Source of the DNA: Calditrichota bacterium
GTDB taxonomy: Bacteria; Electryoneota; RPQS01
Assembly: GCA_020057985.1 (NCBI GenBank)
Contig: JAGVEU010000473.1
Location: forward strand, 1-16,751
Length of the DNA: 16,751 nucleotides
Direction: 5' to 3'
The notes beneath the pieces are model-generated. The model ran no database searches, had not been told where the DNA came from, and saw nothing but the letters and a program-made list of their open reading frames with translations. A program made the position numbers and the translations under genes. The stretch's first letter is position 1. Every line of letters starts with the position of its first letter. Positions 8,083 through 15,494 of this stretch are shown here, piece by piece.

Positions 8083-8190
8083 CTCGCTATAGCAGTTCCC
8101 GTCTACCGGTTAGAGGCAGTTAAACGTAAGATTTCAGGATACTTGGGGAAGAGCATGAGGATTCTATTCGGGGCGATATTGGGTGGGAGG

Positions 8191-8218
8191 AAAAGTCTGC
8201 CGACACGAAGTGACAGAC
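8191..8218 (-). terminator. Probable rho-independent terminator
   Basis: On the minus strand, 8218-8212 (GTCTGTC) pairs with 8201-8195 (GGCAGAC), 7 bp with one G-T pair. The loop is 10 bases and four T follow at 8194-8191. It starts 3 bases after the stop of the 86-residue gene, so it would end the export/sigma-factor transcript just before the sigma-54 promoter. The T run is short, so termination may be partial. Confidence 0.6.
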
Positions 8219-8221
8219 AGA

Positions 8222-8482
8222 TCAGGTGTGAAGATCAAGTGGCGGCTGGCGGTGATTGCCTGTTGCCGGAGGCGGGAATGACGGCATGAAGCGGAGACGA
8301 ATTCTGGGAAAGATGGTCAGCACTTGAACAAGGATTTCGTCACCGGGAGACATGTCCTGTTCCGGCTCAGCGACGAGCGTATGTCCTTTCAGGTTGATGA
8401 GTACGCGACTGGCGCTTAGTTTTCGGCGGACGGAGGCGGAAAGAATCTCGCCTACGCGAAGAGGAATACGATGCATAGCCAA
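8222..8482 (-). CDS. Small protein resembling the FliK-type N-terminal beta domain
   Basis: An 86-residue protein I do not recognise with certainty. Residues about 8-66 form a predicted all-beta unit: LRVGEILSASVRR, then VLINLKGHTLVAEPE, then MSPGDEILVQVLTIFPRIRLRF. This pattern (VGE..-A.V.., L.-G-..L.A, L.PGD.L...V....P...L) resembles, from memory, the N-terminal module found in some FliK-like hook-length proteins. Here it stands alone, followed by a short Pro-rich tail (67-86). No FliK C-terminal domain is encoded nearby. The start is probably TTG at 8482 with AAGGA 9 bases upstream; ATG at 8476 is the alternative. It is the last gene of its unit, before the terminator. The functional link to hook length is inference. 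Confidence 0.65.
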   Translation of the reverse strand: MAMHRIPLRVGEILSASVRRKLSASRVLINLKGHTLVAEPEQDMSPGDEILVQVLTIFPRIRLRFMPSFPPPATGNHRQPPLDLHT

Positions 8483-8491
8483 TGGAAATAG

Positions 8492-8496
8492 TCCTT
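8492..8496 (-). promoter_or_regulatory. Ribosome binding site favouring a TTG start
   Basis: AAGGA on the minus strand at 8496-8492 lies 9 bases before TTG (8482) but 15 bases before the first ATG (8476). The spacing favours the TTG as start of the 86-residue protein. Confidence 0.5.
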
Positions 8497-8509
8497 ACGA
8501 TTTGTTATG

Positions 8510-9706
8510 CTATTGATTAAGATCCAGAATGAGTTTGACCTCATCCTGTCCCATCTCAAGTTCTTGGGCAATGGACTGAATGTTGTGGCCCTGCTTGGAT
8601 AGTTCAAGGACGCGACGAACACGGCGATCCATCAGAGTCTCTTTGATTTCATCCTCGCCCCTCGTACCCTCCTCCTTGAATGCCCGCATCTCTGCTGCGA
8701 CCGGCAGGACAACAGGTATCGTCGCGGTCGTCGTGGCTTCACTCGTCTGCTCGCTTTCAACCGCAGCATGAAGCATCTGAAGATCCGCTTCGAGTTCTTC
8801 CGCTTGATCTCGCGGCGTGGCGGGCGATTTCTTGATTTCGACTCTGGGCAGATGAATCCGCATTCGTGGAAATAGCTTTGCAGCAAGTATGCCACCTATC
8901 AAACCGGCAACAAATGCCAAAACAATATATAGCAGAGATGGAAGTTGCGTTATGGGATTGTCAATCTGTTTTGGCTGACTGGGAGTTCTTGTGGTCAGGT
9001 CGAACTCTGGAGAAAGGTCAAGGGCTCTGCCAGTTAATTGCTGATAATGAGCGGCCTCTGCATTAGCTCTCACAGAGTCTCCCACAGCAAGATAGAAGTA
9101 GGCAAGCACGGCACGGACTTTGACGGGATCAAGGGAGTCTGAAAGAAACACGGTGATGCCGGCAAGCTTTGTCGGAATGGGTTGATCGCCGGGGATGTAC
9201 TCAGGGCGGACTTCTTCTTCAGCCATTTTGGTAGGAATCGGGCGATCACCGGGGATATAATCCGGTTTGCTTTCATTCACAGGCTCCGATTCGGTCTGCG
9301 TGGTTCTGGCTGCAATATCAATCGCCAGTCTCCACGGGCGTCCCGGCAGAGTTAGCTTTGAGGGCGATGCCTCTTTGGTCACTGGGATTTCAAAGACGAG
9401 GCTGTTATTCCCCTCGCGAAATGCCTTGAGACTCATGATTGTTGACAATCCGCGAGGCAGAGGAGGGAGTGCAAAGGTTGGCGATGCTGATACCCCATCA
9501 AACCGCACTTCTATGGTCTGATCGGCTCTGATTTCAATGCGACTTGCAACCTCACTCTCAAACTCAAACACAATGCGGTCGAAGTTTCTGTGCGGTCCGA
9601 TACGAACTTGGAGCAAGGTGTTGGCCAGCCCGCAATGAGACATTAAGGCGAGCGCAAGAACAGTGATCCAACTCCAGCGTGCTTCTATATGGCCGAGAAA
9701 GTGCAT
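8510..9706 (-). CDS. AMIN-like / single TM / C-terminal HTH protein in the SwrB position
   Basis: About 398 residues from the ATG at 9706; a TTG at 9715, overlapping the upstream gene, is the alternative. Numbering below is from the TTG. Residues 14-31 look like a signal peptide. An AMIN-like beta domain follows (about 33-137), with VRIGPHRNFDRIVFEFES near 37-54 and a closing RLAIDI at 129-134. A duplicated linker motif (151-163 and 171-183) and one TPR-like helix pair (about 193-230) come next. A transmembrane helix spans 259-282, then a basic and then acidic cytoplasmic linker. The last 40 residues form a helix-turn-helix resembling the DUF6115-type C-terminus seen, as I recall, in Firmicutes proteins next to flagellar sigma factors, including SwrB. 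Topology would place AMIN in the periplasm and the HTH in the cytoplasm. Function is not established. Confidence 0.72.
   Translation of the reverse strand: MHFLGHIEARWSWITVLALALMSHCGLANTLLQVRIGPHRNFDRIVFEFESEVASRIEIRADQTIEVRFDGVSASPTFALPPLPRGLSTIMSLKAFREGNNSLVFEIPVTKEASPSKLTLPGRPWRLAIDIAARTTQTESEPVNESKPDYIPGDRPIPTKMAEEEVRPEYIPGDQPIPTKLAGITVFLSDSLDPVKVRAVLAYFYLAVGDSVRANAEAAHYQQLTGRALDLSPEFDLTTRTPSQPKQIDNPITQLPSLLYIVLAFVAGLIGGILAAKLFPRMRIHLPRVEIKKSPATPRDQAEELEADLQMLHAAVESEQTSEATTTATIPVVLPVAAEMRAFKEEGTRGEDEIKETLMDRRVRRVLELSKQGHNIQSIAQELEMGQDEVKLILDLNQ
9167..9265 (-). repeat. In-gene tandem duplication with a 60-base period
   Basis: Two copies of a roughly 39-base unit (9167-9205 and 9227-9265) lie 60 bases apart inside the AMIN-TM-HTH gene. 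They encode PDYIPGDRPIPTK and PEYIPGDQPIPTK. Bases differ at several positions while the residues are nearly the same, so the duplication is old and the peptide appears conserved. Confidence 0.8.
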
Positions 9707-9707
9707 T

Positions 9708-10010
9708 TCAGACAACTATGTCGAGGGGACCGTCTTTGCTTTCCGATTGAGGAGATTTCTTGGTGACGTCAGCAGTTGGCTCGGACGGTTCTTGATTCTC
9801 CTGCTTTGCCTGTTGCTCGGCAGATGATTCGTACTTGTCCTCGCCCATCTCATGCTCGTGCTTTCGCTCGTCATGGACTTCGTGCACAGCATCATGGAAC
9901 TCATAGGAGAAATCGCGGGATGAGCCTCGTTCGCTGGCTTTGGGCTGTCGGACACGCCCCGCATACTCGTTCACCCGAAGGTGCTCTTGATTGTCGAGAG
10001 GTCTGACCAT
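9708..10010 (-). CDS. Small charged His-rich protein following the sigma factor
   Basis: A 100-residue hydrophilic protein of unknown function. It has no signal peptide or membrane segment. The N-terminus (MVRPLDNQEHLRVNE) and the C-terminus (GPLDIVV) look like short ordered ends around a disordered, highly charged middle. Six histidines fall between residues 10 and 53, five of them in 39-53 amid Glu and Asp. From memory, small proteins in Clostridia and Thermotogae flagellar loci share this plan (an R-P-[IL]-D start and an [IL]-D-I-x-[IV] end), but I cannot verify that. An AGGA sequence 9 bases upstream supports the ATG at 10010. It overlaps the TTG of the next gene or ends 1 base before its ATG, and lies 31 bases after fliA. 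Confidence 0.7.
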   Translation of the reverse strand: MVRPLDNQEHLRVNEYAGRVRQPKASERGSSRDFSYEFHDAVHEVHDERKHEHEMGEDKYESSAEQQAKQENQEPSEPTADVTKKSPQSESKDGPLDIVV

Positions 10011-10041
10011 AAGGTCTTATCCTACCCTGACTCCTTAGCCG

Positions 10042-10809
10042 CTAATTACTCATGCTGACATGAACTCCAGAGCGCAGATTGAGGATGGCTTTGCTATGGA
10101 TCTGTGAAACGCGAGACTCGGTCAGATTCAGGATATCTCCAATTTCCTTCAGCGTCAGCTCTTCGTAGTAATACAGCGCAACGACGAGCTTTTCCTGCTC
10201 CGGAAGGTTCTTCAGCCGGTGCACCAGCAACTCGCGAAGTTCTTGTTCTTCGAGACGTTCTTGACTTGAGGGCGATTCACGATCCATCGCCATGTCGGCA
10301 ATGGAGGACGAATCGCCGCGAGCGTTGTGAAATGTGTCATCAAGCGAAAGCAGCGTTGTGACATTCACATCATCAAGCATGTCGTAATACTCGTCGAGTG
10401 GGACTCCGAGTCTGTCGGCGACTTCGCCATCCTGCGGAGTGCGTCCGAGTTCTTGCAACAGAGCTTCGATGTTCTTTTCAAGCAGTCGCGCCTTCTGCCG
10501 GATGGAGCGGGGAACCCAATCGAGTTCGCGCAGGCTGTCCACCATGGCGCCGCGAATACGATTCATCGCAAAGGTCTCGAAGCGGATGCCGAGACTCGGG
10601 TCGAAGCTGTCAAGACAGGAGAGCAATCCGACGACTCCCGCAGAGATCAGATCATCCAGGCGCACGTTGCGCGGCAGGGTGCCAAGCATCCGACCGGCGA
10701 TTCTGCGCACGAGCGGCATATACTGCAACAGCAAGCGCTCGCGCATCTCAGGAGATCGCGAGCAGGTGTATGCTTCCCAGCCTGCGGCTGATGAACTTAG
10801 GGTTTTCAT
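10042..10809 (-). CDS. fliA: FliA/WhiG-family flagellar sigma factor (sigma-28)
   Basis: A 255-residue sigma-70 family group 3 factor for late flagellar and chemotaxis genes. Region 2 spans about 25-95 and includes YMPLVRRIAGRM, then LDDLISAGVVGLL. The segment RIRGAMVDSLRELDWVPRSIR at 84-104 is diagnostic of FliA/WhiG. Region 3 spans about 105-165. Region 4 holds the -35-binding helix-turn-helix, LTLKEIGDILNLTESRVSQI at 218-237. Length is close to B. subtilis SigD (254). It starts 4 bases after the 95-residue gene. No flgM anti-sigma factor gene is visible in the window. Confidence 0.94.
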   Translation of the reverse strand: MKTLSSSAAGWEAYTCSRSPEMRERLLLQYMPLVRRIAGRMLGTLPRNVRLDDLISAGVVGLLSCLDSFDPSLGIRFETFAMNRIRGAMVDSLRELDWVPRSIRQKARLLEKNIEALLQELGRTPQDGEVADRLGVPLDEYYDMLDDVNVTTLLSLDDTFHNARGDSSSIADMAMDRESPSSQERLEEQELRELLVHRLKNLPEQEKLVVALYYYEELTLKEIGDILNLTESRVSQIHSKAILNLRSGVHVSMSN

Positions 10810-10813
10810 CGGG

Positions 10814-11101
10814 TTAACGTGACGGACTTAAACCGGGTTTTTCGACAGCAATTATTTTGGTCTCTCCAACATGCGGGCTGGAGCGAATCACGACGGATTT
10901 TGCGTGGTTGCTGAGATAGCGAAACACAACCTCCACGATTTCGCCGCTCAAATACAGAACGCCCCACAACACAGCCACTCGAATCAGGAGCGACAAGTAT
11001 GGCATTTCCCGCCACAGTCCATAGGCGGCCACACCGAGGACAACGATTCTCCGGAGAAGAATCAGAAGTTCCCTTAGCTCAGATGACTCTCGTTTTGCCA
11101 T
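10814..11101 (-). CDS. Small two-helix membrane protein between flhF and fliA
   Basis: A 95-residue protein of unknown function. Two hydrophobic segments, about residues 13-30 and 36-62, predict a membrane hairpin. The N-terminal 12 residues are charged (MAKRESSELREL) and the C-terminal 33 residues are soluble and basic. No motif is recognised. It occupies the place where flhG (the MinD-like partner of flhF) is found in many flagellar clusters. It begins 20 bases after flhF and ends 4 bases before fliA, so it is surely in the same transcript. There is no clear Shine-Dalgarno. Confidence 0.75.
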   Translation of the reverse strand: MAKRESSELRELLILLRRIVVLGVAAYGLWREMPYLSLLIRVAVLWGVLYLSGEIVEVVFRYLSNHAKSVVIRSSPHVGETKIIAVEKPGLSPSR

Positions 11102-11121
11102 GATGATTCGGTTCGGTCGCT

Positions 11122-12318
11122 TCAGCTTATCGGTGACGTTGGCATTCCAATTTGTCTATTGGCAGTGTCATTCTGCGGAGAATGCAGAATCCACGTGCGC
11201 AATAGTTCCGGTTTGAATCTTTCAATATTCCCGGTGAAATTCTGCCCTGTCCCGAGCCACGCTACAGGTTTCTGCGCGGCGCCGGCTATATTCAGAAGAT
11301 AGCCACGACGCAGGGATTCATCGAGTCGAGTGAAGGTCAGGTGAGATACGGAAATCTCTCTGAACTTTTCACATGCGAGCCTCAGTTCTTCATCGCGAAT
11401 TGTTGAATTGAGAACAAGATGAATCTCATCGGGGTCGAGGGCGTCAATGAACTGCTTCAGGGACGAGAGACGCTCATTATCTTGCGGCGAAATCCCGGCA
11501 CTATCCACCAATATGATTTCGCAATTTGCAAGCCTTGACAACGCGATTTGCGCCTGATCGGGCTGGTACACCACTTCGAGCAATGTACCGGCAATTCGCG
11601 CATAGGTCTTGAGTTGCTCAATGGCTGCCATGCGATTAGTGTCCAAGGAAATCAGTCCGACCTTTCGCCGGCCATAGGCGACGGGATCGGTGGCCAATTT
11701 CTCAAGTGTGGTTGTCTTGCCCGCTCCGGGCGGACCGATCAGTGCGATCTTGTACGGGGCTTTGCGGCGGATTTCAACTGCCGGCGCCGGACGCATCACT
11801 TGTGACAGTTTGCGCAGCAAGTAGCCTTCGACCGCTTCGGCAGAAATTAGCTCCTGCGGCCCAAGTTGAATGAGCGCTTCCTGCACCATGTCTATAGCAA
11901 GTGTCTTGTCAACGCCCGATTCCCCAATGGTCTCACAGAATCTGGCCAGTTCCTGTGGCATATCCGGCAACTTATTGTGTTTGATACGATTGCCTATGAT
12001 CAGGAGTTCATCGCGCAGATTCTTGATTTCATCCTTGAGGAGGGCAATCTCAAATCGCGGTCGCGGGGGGAGTTCTTGATCTTGCTGTCGAGTCATTGTG
12101 CTTTCAAATGTTTCAGCAAAATCAGGGCCAGTCAGAATGCTATCCTGAACATCCTCCGGACGTGCGGCCGTAACTTCGATGAGATCATGTCTTAGGAAAT
12201 TCAGGCCGCCCGCCTTCACTTTCTCGGATTTCAAAATGATGGCGTCTTCTCCGAGAGTCCTTTTGACCTTGGCAAGCGCTTCCTTCATCGTCGGAGCGAC
12301 GAATTTTTCTGCATTCAT
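11122..12318 (-). CDS. flhF: Flagellar SRP-family GTPase FlhF
   Basis: A 398-residue member of the SRP GTPase family that sets flagellar position and number and helps initiate basal-body assembly at the membrane. The N-terminal B domain covers about 1-90 and begins KFVAPTMKEALAKVKRTLGEDA. The N domain spans about 95-180 and the G domain 188-398. The P-loop GPPGAGKT is at 195-202, then DTNRMAAIEQLKTYA at 226-240. G3 reads DSAGI (272-276) where SRP GTPases have DTAGR. G4 reads TRLD (330-333) instead of TKxD. The closing loop GTGQN is at 356-360. AGGAT lies 8 bases upstream of the ATG. It follows flhA by 6 bases. Weak G3/G4 motifs could mean altered GTPase kinetics. Confidence 0.92.
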   Translation of the reverse strand: MNAEKFVAPTMKEALAKVKRTLGEDAIILKSEKVKAGGLNFLRHDLIEVTAARPEDVQDSILTGPDFAETFESTMTRQQDQELPPRPRFEIALLKDEIKNLRDELLIIGNRIKHNKLPDMPQELARFCETIGESGVDKTLAIDMVQEALIQLGPQELISAEAVEGYLLRKLSQVMRPAPAVEIRRKAPYKIALIGPPGAGKTTTLEKLATDPVAYGRRKVGLISLDTNRMAAIEQLKTYARIAGTLLEVVYQPDQAQIALSRLANCEIILVDSAGISPQDNERLSSLKQFIDALDPDEIHLVLNSTIRDEELRLACEKFREISVSHLTFTRLDESLRRGYLLNIAGAAQKPVAWLGTGQNFTGNIERFKPELLRTWILHSPQNDTANRQIGMPTSPIS

Positions 12319-12324
12319 TTTCAG

Positions 12325-14412
12325 CTATCCTTCGAGGCTGATCATTCCCATGGGGAATATCTGGGTTGATGAGGGCAACTCGCCCAAGGAAAGAACGATG
12401 ACATGAGGCATTTCAGGCTCAATCATGCGATGAATGAAGCTACGGATTCCCGGGGCGGTGACCACGATCGGCTGAAATCCGCGACTGAGCATGTTCTTGG
12501 CATGATCTTTAAGTTTCTCGACGAGTTTGCGAACCACAACGGCGGGAAGCGCGAAGTCAGAGCCTTCCTTAGCCGAGGTGCGCAGACCATCAGCAATCAT
12601 CTGCTCCAGCCGTGGATCAACCGTCAGCGCCGACAGCTTGCCTCGCTCATCTTCATAGCGAGCGGCAATTGTTGTAGAGAGAGCCACTCGTACTGCTTCC
12701 GTTAGGAAGTCTACGTCCTTTGTAATGGGCGCATAGTCGGCAAGCGTTTCGAGAACGGTGACCATGTCGCGGATCGGGAGACCTTCCCGAAGTAGACTCT
12801 GTAGCACTTTTTGAATCTGGCCGACTCCAAGGTGACCCGGGACCAGTTCATCAACCACCGCTTTGTGAGTTTTTTTAACGGCGTCCAACAACTCTTGCAC
12901 CGCTTCACGTGACATGAGCCGATACCCTTCCTTCTTCATGATTTCGGAGAGGTGAGTGACAATTACGGCAGCGGGCTCGATGACCGTGTAGCCGTTCGTT
13001 TGGGCGCGCTCTTTCTCTGTACGTTGAATCCAGATTGCGGGAAGATCAAAACTTGGTTCGCGAGTCGGAATGCCTTCGATTCGCTGCGATCCTTCGCCCG
13101 GGCTCAGCGCGAGGAGCATACCCGGTCTGAGATCACTACGCGCGATTTCGGTTCCACGAATCTTGATGACGTAGGTGTTGGGCGAGAGTTGAGTGTTATC
13201 ACGGATACGAACGGGAGGCATCACTTGGCCCGTGTCCTGCGCAAACTGTCGGCGCAGCGATGTAATTCGATCGAGCAGATCGCCACCCGGCCCACCCTCG
13301 ACTAGCGGAATCAAGCCATAACCGATTTCGATTTCGAGCGGGTCAACGAGGACAAAATCCTCGACCTTCTCCGGTTTCCTGGTTGTGAGCGCCTTTTCCT
13401 GCTCCTCAGATTTCCTCTTCGTTGAGTCCTTTGCATTGTTGCTGATCCGTGCCAAAGTGAAGCATGAAGCAGACAACACTAGAAATGGAATGGTGGGCAT
13501 ACCGGGCGTCATTGCGAAGAAGGCGAGGACTCCGGACGCGATGTAAATGGCACGGGGGTAGGCGAGTAGCTGAGACGTAATCTCGTGGCCGAGATTCTTT
13601 TCCGTGCTCGCCCGCGCTACAGTGATACCGGCGGCGACCGATACGATTAGCGCCGGAATCTGCGAGACGAGACCGTCGCCCACTGTGAGAATCGTATAGG
13701 TCTGGAGGGATTGAACAAATCCCATTTTGAGCTGAGCAACACCGATGGCAAAGCCACCGAAGAGGTTGATCGCAGTGATCAGAAGGCCCGCGATAGCGTC
13801 ACCCCGAACGAATTTCGAAGCACCGTCCATCGCGCCGTAGAAATCCGCTTCGCGCGAGATCTTGTCCCGTCGGCGGCGCGCCTCGCGTTCATCAATCAGA
13901 CCTTGATTGAGATCTGCGTCTATCGCCATTTGCTTTCCCGGCATGGCATCGAGCGTAAATCTTGCCGCCACCTCAGCGATTCGTCCTGAGCCTTTAGTGA
14001 TGACCACGAGATTGATGACGACCAGCACAAGAAAGACCACAAGCCCGACAACGTAGTTGCCCTTCACGACGAAACTGCCGAAGGCTTGAATGATCTCACC
14101 GCCGTAGGCTTGTCCGAGAATCTGCCGCGTTGTCGCTACATTAAGAGCCAATCTGAAAAGAGTCACCACAAGCAGCAATCCGGGGAAGACAGAGAAGTTG
14201 AGCGGCTCTTCAACGTATAGCGCCGTAAGCAGAATTATCAACGAAATGGCAATAGACAGCGCAAGGAGAATATCGAGAATGAAGGTCGGCACCGGAATAA
14301 TCATGACGACCACGACGCTCACCAGGGCCAACGCGAGCGCAACGTCACTGTGCCCTAACAGCTTCTTCATTACATCTTTATCTCTTGCCGGTGCGGTCTT
14401 GCTATTTGCCAT
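12325..14412 (-). CDS. flhA: Flagellar export gate protein FlhA
   Basis: A 695-residue integral membrane protein of the type III export gate. It couples the proton motive force to export and docks chaperone-substrate complexes. Eight membrane segments lie within about 21-322. The FHIPEP loop is clear: GRIAEVAARFTLDAMPGKQ at about 143-161, then the LIDEREARRRRDKI segment, then YGAMDGASKFVRGDA at 192-206. The cytoplasmic domain (about 345-695) reads through normally and ends in SLGELPSSTQIFPMG, the usual family end. Length matches Salmonella FlhA (692). It starts 5 bases after flhB with no Shine-Dalgarno, which implies coupling. Confidence 0.97.
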   Translation of the reverse strand: MANSKTAPARDKDVMKKLLGHSDVALALALVSVVVVMIIPVPTFILDILLALSIAISLIILLTALYVEEPLNFSVFPGLLLVVTLFRLALNVATTRQILGQAYGGEIIQAFGSFVVKGNYVVGLVVFLVLVVINLVVITKGSGRIAEVAARFTLDAMPGKQMAIDADLNQGLIDEREARRRRDKISREADFYGAMDGASKFVRGDAIAGLLITAINLFGGFAIGVAQLKMGFVQSLQTYTILTVGDGLVSQIPALIVSVAAGITVARASTEKNLGHEITSQLLAYPRAIYIASGVLAFFAMTPGMPTIPFLVLSASCFTLARISNNAKDSTKRKSEEQEKALTTRKPEKVEDFVLVDPLEIEIGYGLIPLVEGGPGGDLLDRITSLRRQFAQDTGQVMPPVRIRDNTQLSPNTYVIKIRGTEIARSDLRPGMLLALSPGEGSQRIEGIPTREPSFDLPAIWIQRTEKERAQTNGYTVIEPAAVIVTHLSEIMKKEGYRLMSREAVQELLDAVKKTHKAVVDELVPGHLGVGQIQKVLQSLLREGLPIRDMVTVLETLADYAPITKDVDFLTEAVRVALSTTIAARYEDERGKLSALTVDPRLEQMIADGLRTSAKEGSDFALPAVVVRKLVEKLKDHAKNMLSRGFQPIVVTAPGIRSFIHRMIEPEMPHVIVLSLGELPSSTQIFPMGMISLEG

Positions 14413-14417
14413 AATGA

Positions 14418-15494
14418 TTATGCGACACCAAAGTATTTCTTCTTCAGACGATAGACATAAGCGAGTACTTCCGCGACGGCCTTGTACAGATCCATTGGAA
14501 TCTCCATTCCGATATCAACGGTTTTGAACAGCACTTGTGCAAGCGGTTTGTTCTCGATGATCGGAATGCCGTGCTCTTGCGCGATCTTTTTAATGCGCTC
14601 CGCAACTTTTCTTGCACCCTTTGCCACAACAACCGGAGCGGCGCTCTTCGCGCGATCATATCGCAGGGCAACAGCAAGGTGAGTCGGATTGGTGATGACC
14701 ACGTCAGCTTCCGGCACTCTTTTCATCATCCGCCGGAAGGCAGACTTAAATTGGATTTCCCGAATCTTGCTCTTGACCTTCGGATCACCCTCAGACTGTC
14801 TGCTTTCCTCTTTGACCTCTTCTTTGGTCATCTTCAGCGATTTCTCGTACTCGTACTTGGCATAGGCGAAGTCCAGAGCCCCAATCACGAGCAGGGACAG
14901 CGAAACTATCAGAAAGACTCTGCCGAGCAGGATTCCCACGATCGGCGCAAGGACTTCCACCGGCATGTCACTCAGAGAGTAAACATCATCGAGTTTATCC
15001 GCGATACTGAGATAGACAACTCCTCCGATGATTGCGAGTTTCAGCAGACTCTTCGCAAGCTCAACGAATGAGCGAACGGAGAAGAGCCTCTTGAAGCCTT
15101 GAATAGGGCTTACGCGCGACAATTTGGGATAGGCAGCTTTTCCCGTCACCTTGAATCCAACTTGTCCAATATTGACTGCAAGACCCGCGGCCATGACACC
15201 GAGAAAAAGCGGAGCAAGCAGCAGAGAAATTTGCCAAGACCCATGCGCCAAATATGTGGGCAAAGCATCTATCCGGATTTCCGTGCTCCCCATCTCACGA
15301 AAGAGCCCCCTCATGATCTGCATCAAGCCTTCAAAGAGCCGGGCGCCGAACCAAATCAGCATCAGCGAAGCAATCGTCAGCACAACCGCGGAGTTGAGAT
15401 CTGCCGATTTGGCAACACTTCCCTCTGACCGAACCTTGGTGCGCCGCTTTGGTGTGGGTTTCTCGGTCTTTGCTTGGTCGTCGAGCCAGCTCAT
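14418..15494 (-). CDS. flhB: Flagellar export switch protein FlhB
   Basis: A 358-residue export gate protein with a cleavable cytoplasmic domain that switches secretion from rod/hook to filament substrates. The N-terminus KTEKPTPKRRTKVRSEG is typical. Four membrane segments lie at about 35-55, 86-110, 145-165 and 180-210. The autocleavage site NPTH is at 269-272, the same numbering as in Salmonella. It is followed by THLAVALRYD and the C-terminal NKPLAQVLFKTVDIGMEIP segment. The ATG overlaps the fliR stop by four bases (ATGA), so translation is coupled. Confidence 0.97.
   Translation of the reverse strand: MSWLDDQAKTEKPTPKRRTKVRSEGSVAKSADLNSAVVLTIASLMLIWFGARLFEGLMQIMRGLFREMGSTEIRIDALPTYLAHGSWQISLLLAPLFLGVMAAGLAVNIGQVGFKVTGKAAYPKLSRVSPIQGFKRLFSVRSFVELAKSLLKLAIIGGVVYLSIADKLDDVYSLSDMPVEVLAPIVGILLGRVFLIVSLSLLVIGALDFAYAKYEYEKSLKMTKEEVKEESRQSEGDPKVKSKIREIQFKSAFRRMMKRVPEADVVITNPTHLAVALRYDRAKSAAPVVVAKGARKVAERIKKIAQEHGIPIIENKPLAQVLFKTVDIGMEIPMDLYKAVAEVLAYVYRLKKKYFGVA

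Noticed and set aside
8102-8114. An imperfect palindrome (TCTA, CCGG, TTAGA) upstream of the sigma-54 promoter, considered as an activator site
   Set aside because: The centre lies only about 27 bases upstream of the -24 element and the symmetry is broken by an extra base. Activators of sigma-54 promoters usually bind farther upstream, so it is probably chance.
10327-10791. Open frames of 127-154 codons on the plus strand within fliA
   Set aside because: Several frames are open together over the same stretch, which reflects codon bias of fliA on the other strand.
13440-13456. A GTGCCA-containing sequence within flhA, considered as a second sigma-54 promoter
   Set aside because: The spacing between the GC and GG elements is one base short and it sits within flhA coding sequence.
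14535-15071. A 178-codon open frame on the plus strand within flhB
   Set aside because: It lies fully antisense to a well recognised gene, and its composition (many His, Arg, Gln) is that of an antisense shadow.
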